From Candidatus Acidulidesulfobacter diazotrophicus (GTDB taxonomy: Bacteria > SZUA-79 > Acidulodesulfobacterales > Acidulodesulfobacteraceae): a stretch of 64,000 nt of DNA. A program made the translations under genes and the position numbers. This document shows, one piece after another, positions 63,327 to 64,000 of the stretch. The notes below the pieces were generated by a model, which had not been told where the DNA came from, ran no database searches, and saw only the letters and a program-made list of their open reading frames with translations. Numbering within the stretch: position 1 is the stretch's first letter; each line of letters opens with the position of its first letter. The DNA is taken from the NCBI GenBank assembly GCA_004195025.1, contig SGBB01000011.1:16264-80263 (forward strand), written 5' to 3'.

Positions 63327-64000
63327 TCAAACTATTATTTTCTTCCTGGTAATCGGCAGAGGATTTAATCCGAGGGCGGAATATATTTCTAAGTGAGTGC
63401 TTTCAGGAACTGAGCAGGCGGTTATATATATCTTTTTATCTTTAGAATTCATAGATAACGTATTAACGGTATGAGTAGATAATTCTAAATTAATAGTCTT
63501 CCATGATTTATTAATGTTTTTATTTTTAAGTTTATAAGCAATAGAGTTTAAAATACGGTAGGCTAAGGTAGTTAAAAATATATGAGCTTCTATTCTTTCC
63601 TGCTTCTGATGAAAGTTAGGTCTTAAAGAAAGCTGGCTTTTGAGTGTTCTAAAAGAGTTTTCTATCTGCAGGAGCAAAGTATAAATCTCTTTTATGTTTT
63701 GTTCGTCTAAATCCGTTCTGTTCGTTCTTATAAAGTACGAGCCTGAAAAAGCTTTTGAGAGCTTTTCTTCATTTATAGTATAAGATATTTTTTCTACTAT
63801 TTTATTATGTTCTATGTTGATAGTATAATATTGAGACACGGAAGAATATTTTTCTTTAAGCCTTGATATCCTTTCGTGTATCTTATCGTAATTTTTAGAA
63901 GTGCGTTTCTTGGAAAGTCCTTCTATTATTAAATTTAATTTATTCTCAAAATAAGCTCTTGCTTTGTTTGCTATATATTTTTCTTTTTTTTTCTTGTCTT
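63327..64000 (-). CDS. Transposase (IS4/IS1634-like DDE), 5' end beyond window
   Basis: The minus-strand frame is open from the window end to 63327. LQIENSFRTLKSQLSLRPNFHQ and AHIFLTTLAYRIL match the catalytic-Glu region of IS4/IS1634-type transposases. A GTG at 63839 is probably not the true start, because the same frame continues upstream (KRTSKNYDKIHERISRLKEK). Ends of the element are not visible. The frame is intact, so it may be active. Confidence 0.85.
   Translation of the reverse strand, partial: DKKKKEKYIANKARAYFENKLNLIIEGLSKKRTSKNYDKIHERISRLKEKYSSVSQYYTINIEHNKIVEKISYTINEEKLSKAFSGSYFIRTNRTDLDEQNIKEIYTLLLQIENSFRTLKSQLSLRPNFHQKQERIEAHIFLTTLAYRILNSIAYKLKNKNINKSWKTINLELSTHTVNTLSMNSKDKKIYITACSVPESTHLEIYSALGLNPLPITRKKIIV

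Overview
This is a strongly AT-rich bacterial chromosome segment with mostly housekeeping genes and a few acquired pieces. The run rpmE-thyX-prfA-prmC-murA-hisG-hisD-hisC-hisB-hisH-hisA-hisF-hisIE resembles gene orders in deltaproteobacteria-like lineages. A lipid A/KDO gene (kdsB), RlpA and SecG with an adjacent tRNA-Leu indicate a Gram-negative cell. NfnAB, phosphoketolase and a fused thiosulfate:quinone oxidoreductase (DoxDA) suggest an uncultured sulfur-cycling organism with anaerobic or microaerobic metabolism. An Acidulodesulfobacterales/Sva0485-type lineage would fit, but this is an inference only.

Layout. 1-10.3 kb: 3'-truncated leuS, phosphoketolase behind a 21-copy TTTATA microsatellite, a HAD hydrolase, an AcuC-like deacetylase, then gap-pgk-lspA. 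10.5-20.6 kb: envelope and regulatory genes (an Arg/Asn-tailed secreted protein, MBL hydrolases, HD-GYP, BI-1, YgjP, secG with tRNA-Leu(GAG), PAP2) and a large nucleotidyltransferase/phosphohexomutase-like fusion followed by a mutase remnant. 20.7-22.8 kb: a TrbL-like remnant and an AbiE-type toxin-antitoxin pair with a coupled 24-codon ORF. 22.8-35.1 kb, mostly minus strand: a Co/Ni permease under a cobalamin riboswitch, a JAMM protease, coaBC, cofH, thiS-thiG under a TPP riboswitch, a YafQ/DinJ toxin-antitoxin pair, and a sulfur-carrier operon (thrC, MoaD-NIL fusion, moeB, tusA, cysM-like) under a SAM-I riboswitch. 35.5-51.6 kb: rlpA, kdsB, then the rpmE-to-his block, with an amidase-like gene embedded among the his genes. 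51.7-54.4 kb: nfnAB and tRNA-Leu(UAA). 54.6-58.1 kb: a visibly GC-richer cassette (LysR, methyltransferase, GNAT, isochorismatase family, AhpD-like), probably acquired. 58.1-59.4 kb: tandem repeats, paired palindromes, a sigma-54-like promoter and a short terminated leader or sRNA. 59.8-63 kb: an orphan ModA-like binding protein, DoxDA and a periplasmic DsrE-like protein. 63.3-64 kb: a transposase running off the window.

Three cross-cutting features stand out. First, a family of short MITE-like elements with terminal inverted repeats recurs in intergenic gaps and at some gene borders. Second, many conserved enzymes (LeuS, CoaBC, PrmC, HisG, HisD, HisB, HisA, HisIE, YgjP, KdsB) carry Asn-rich or otherwise low-complexity insertions absent from typical family members. 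Third, sulfur metabolism is linked across the window: a carrier-dependent sulfur-incorporation operon, ThiS/ThiG, a JAMM protease and thiosulfate oxidation. Coordinates come from reading the sequence. Functional assignments rest on motif recognition, and no database search was run.
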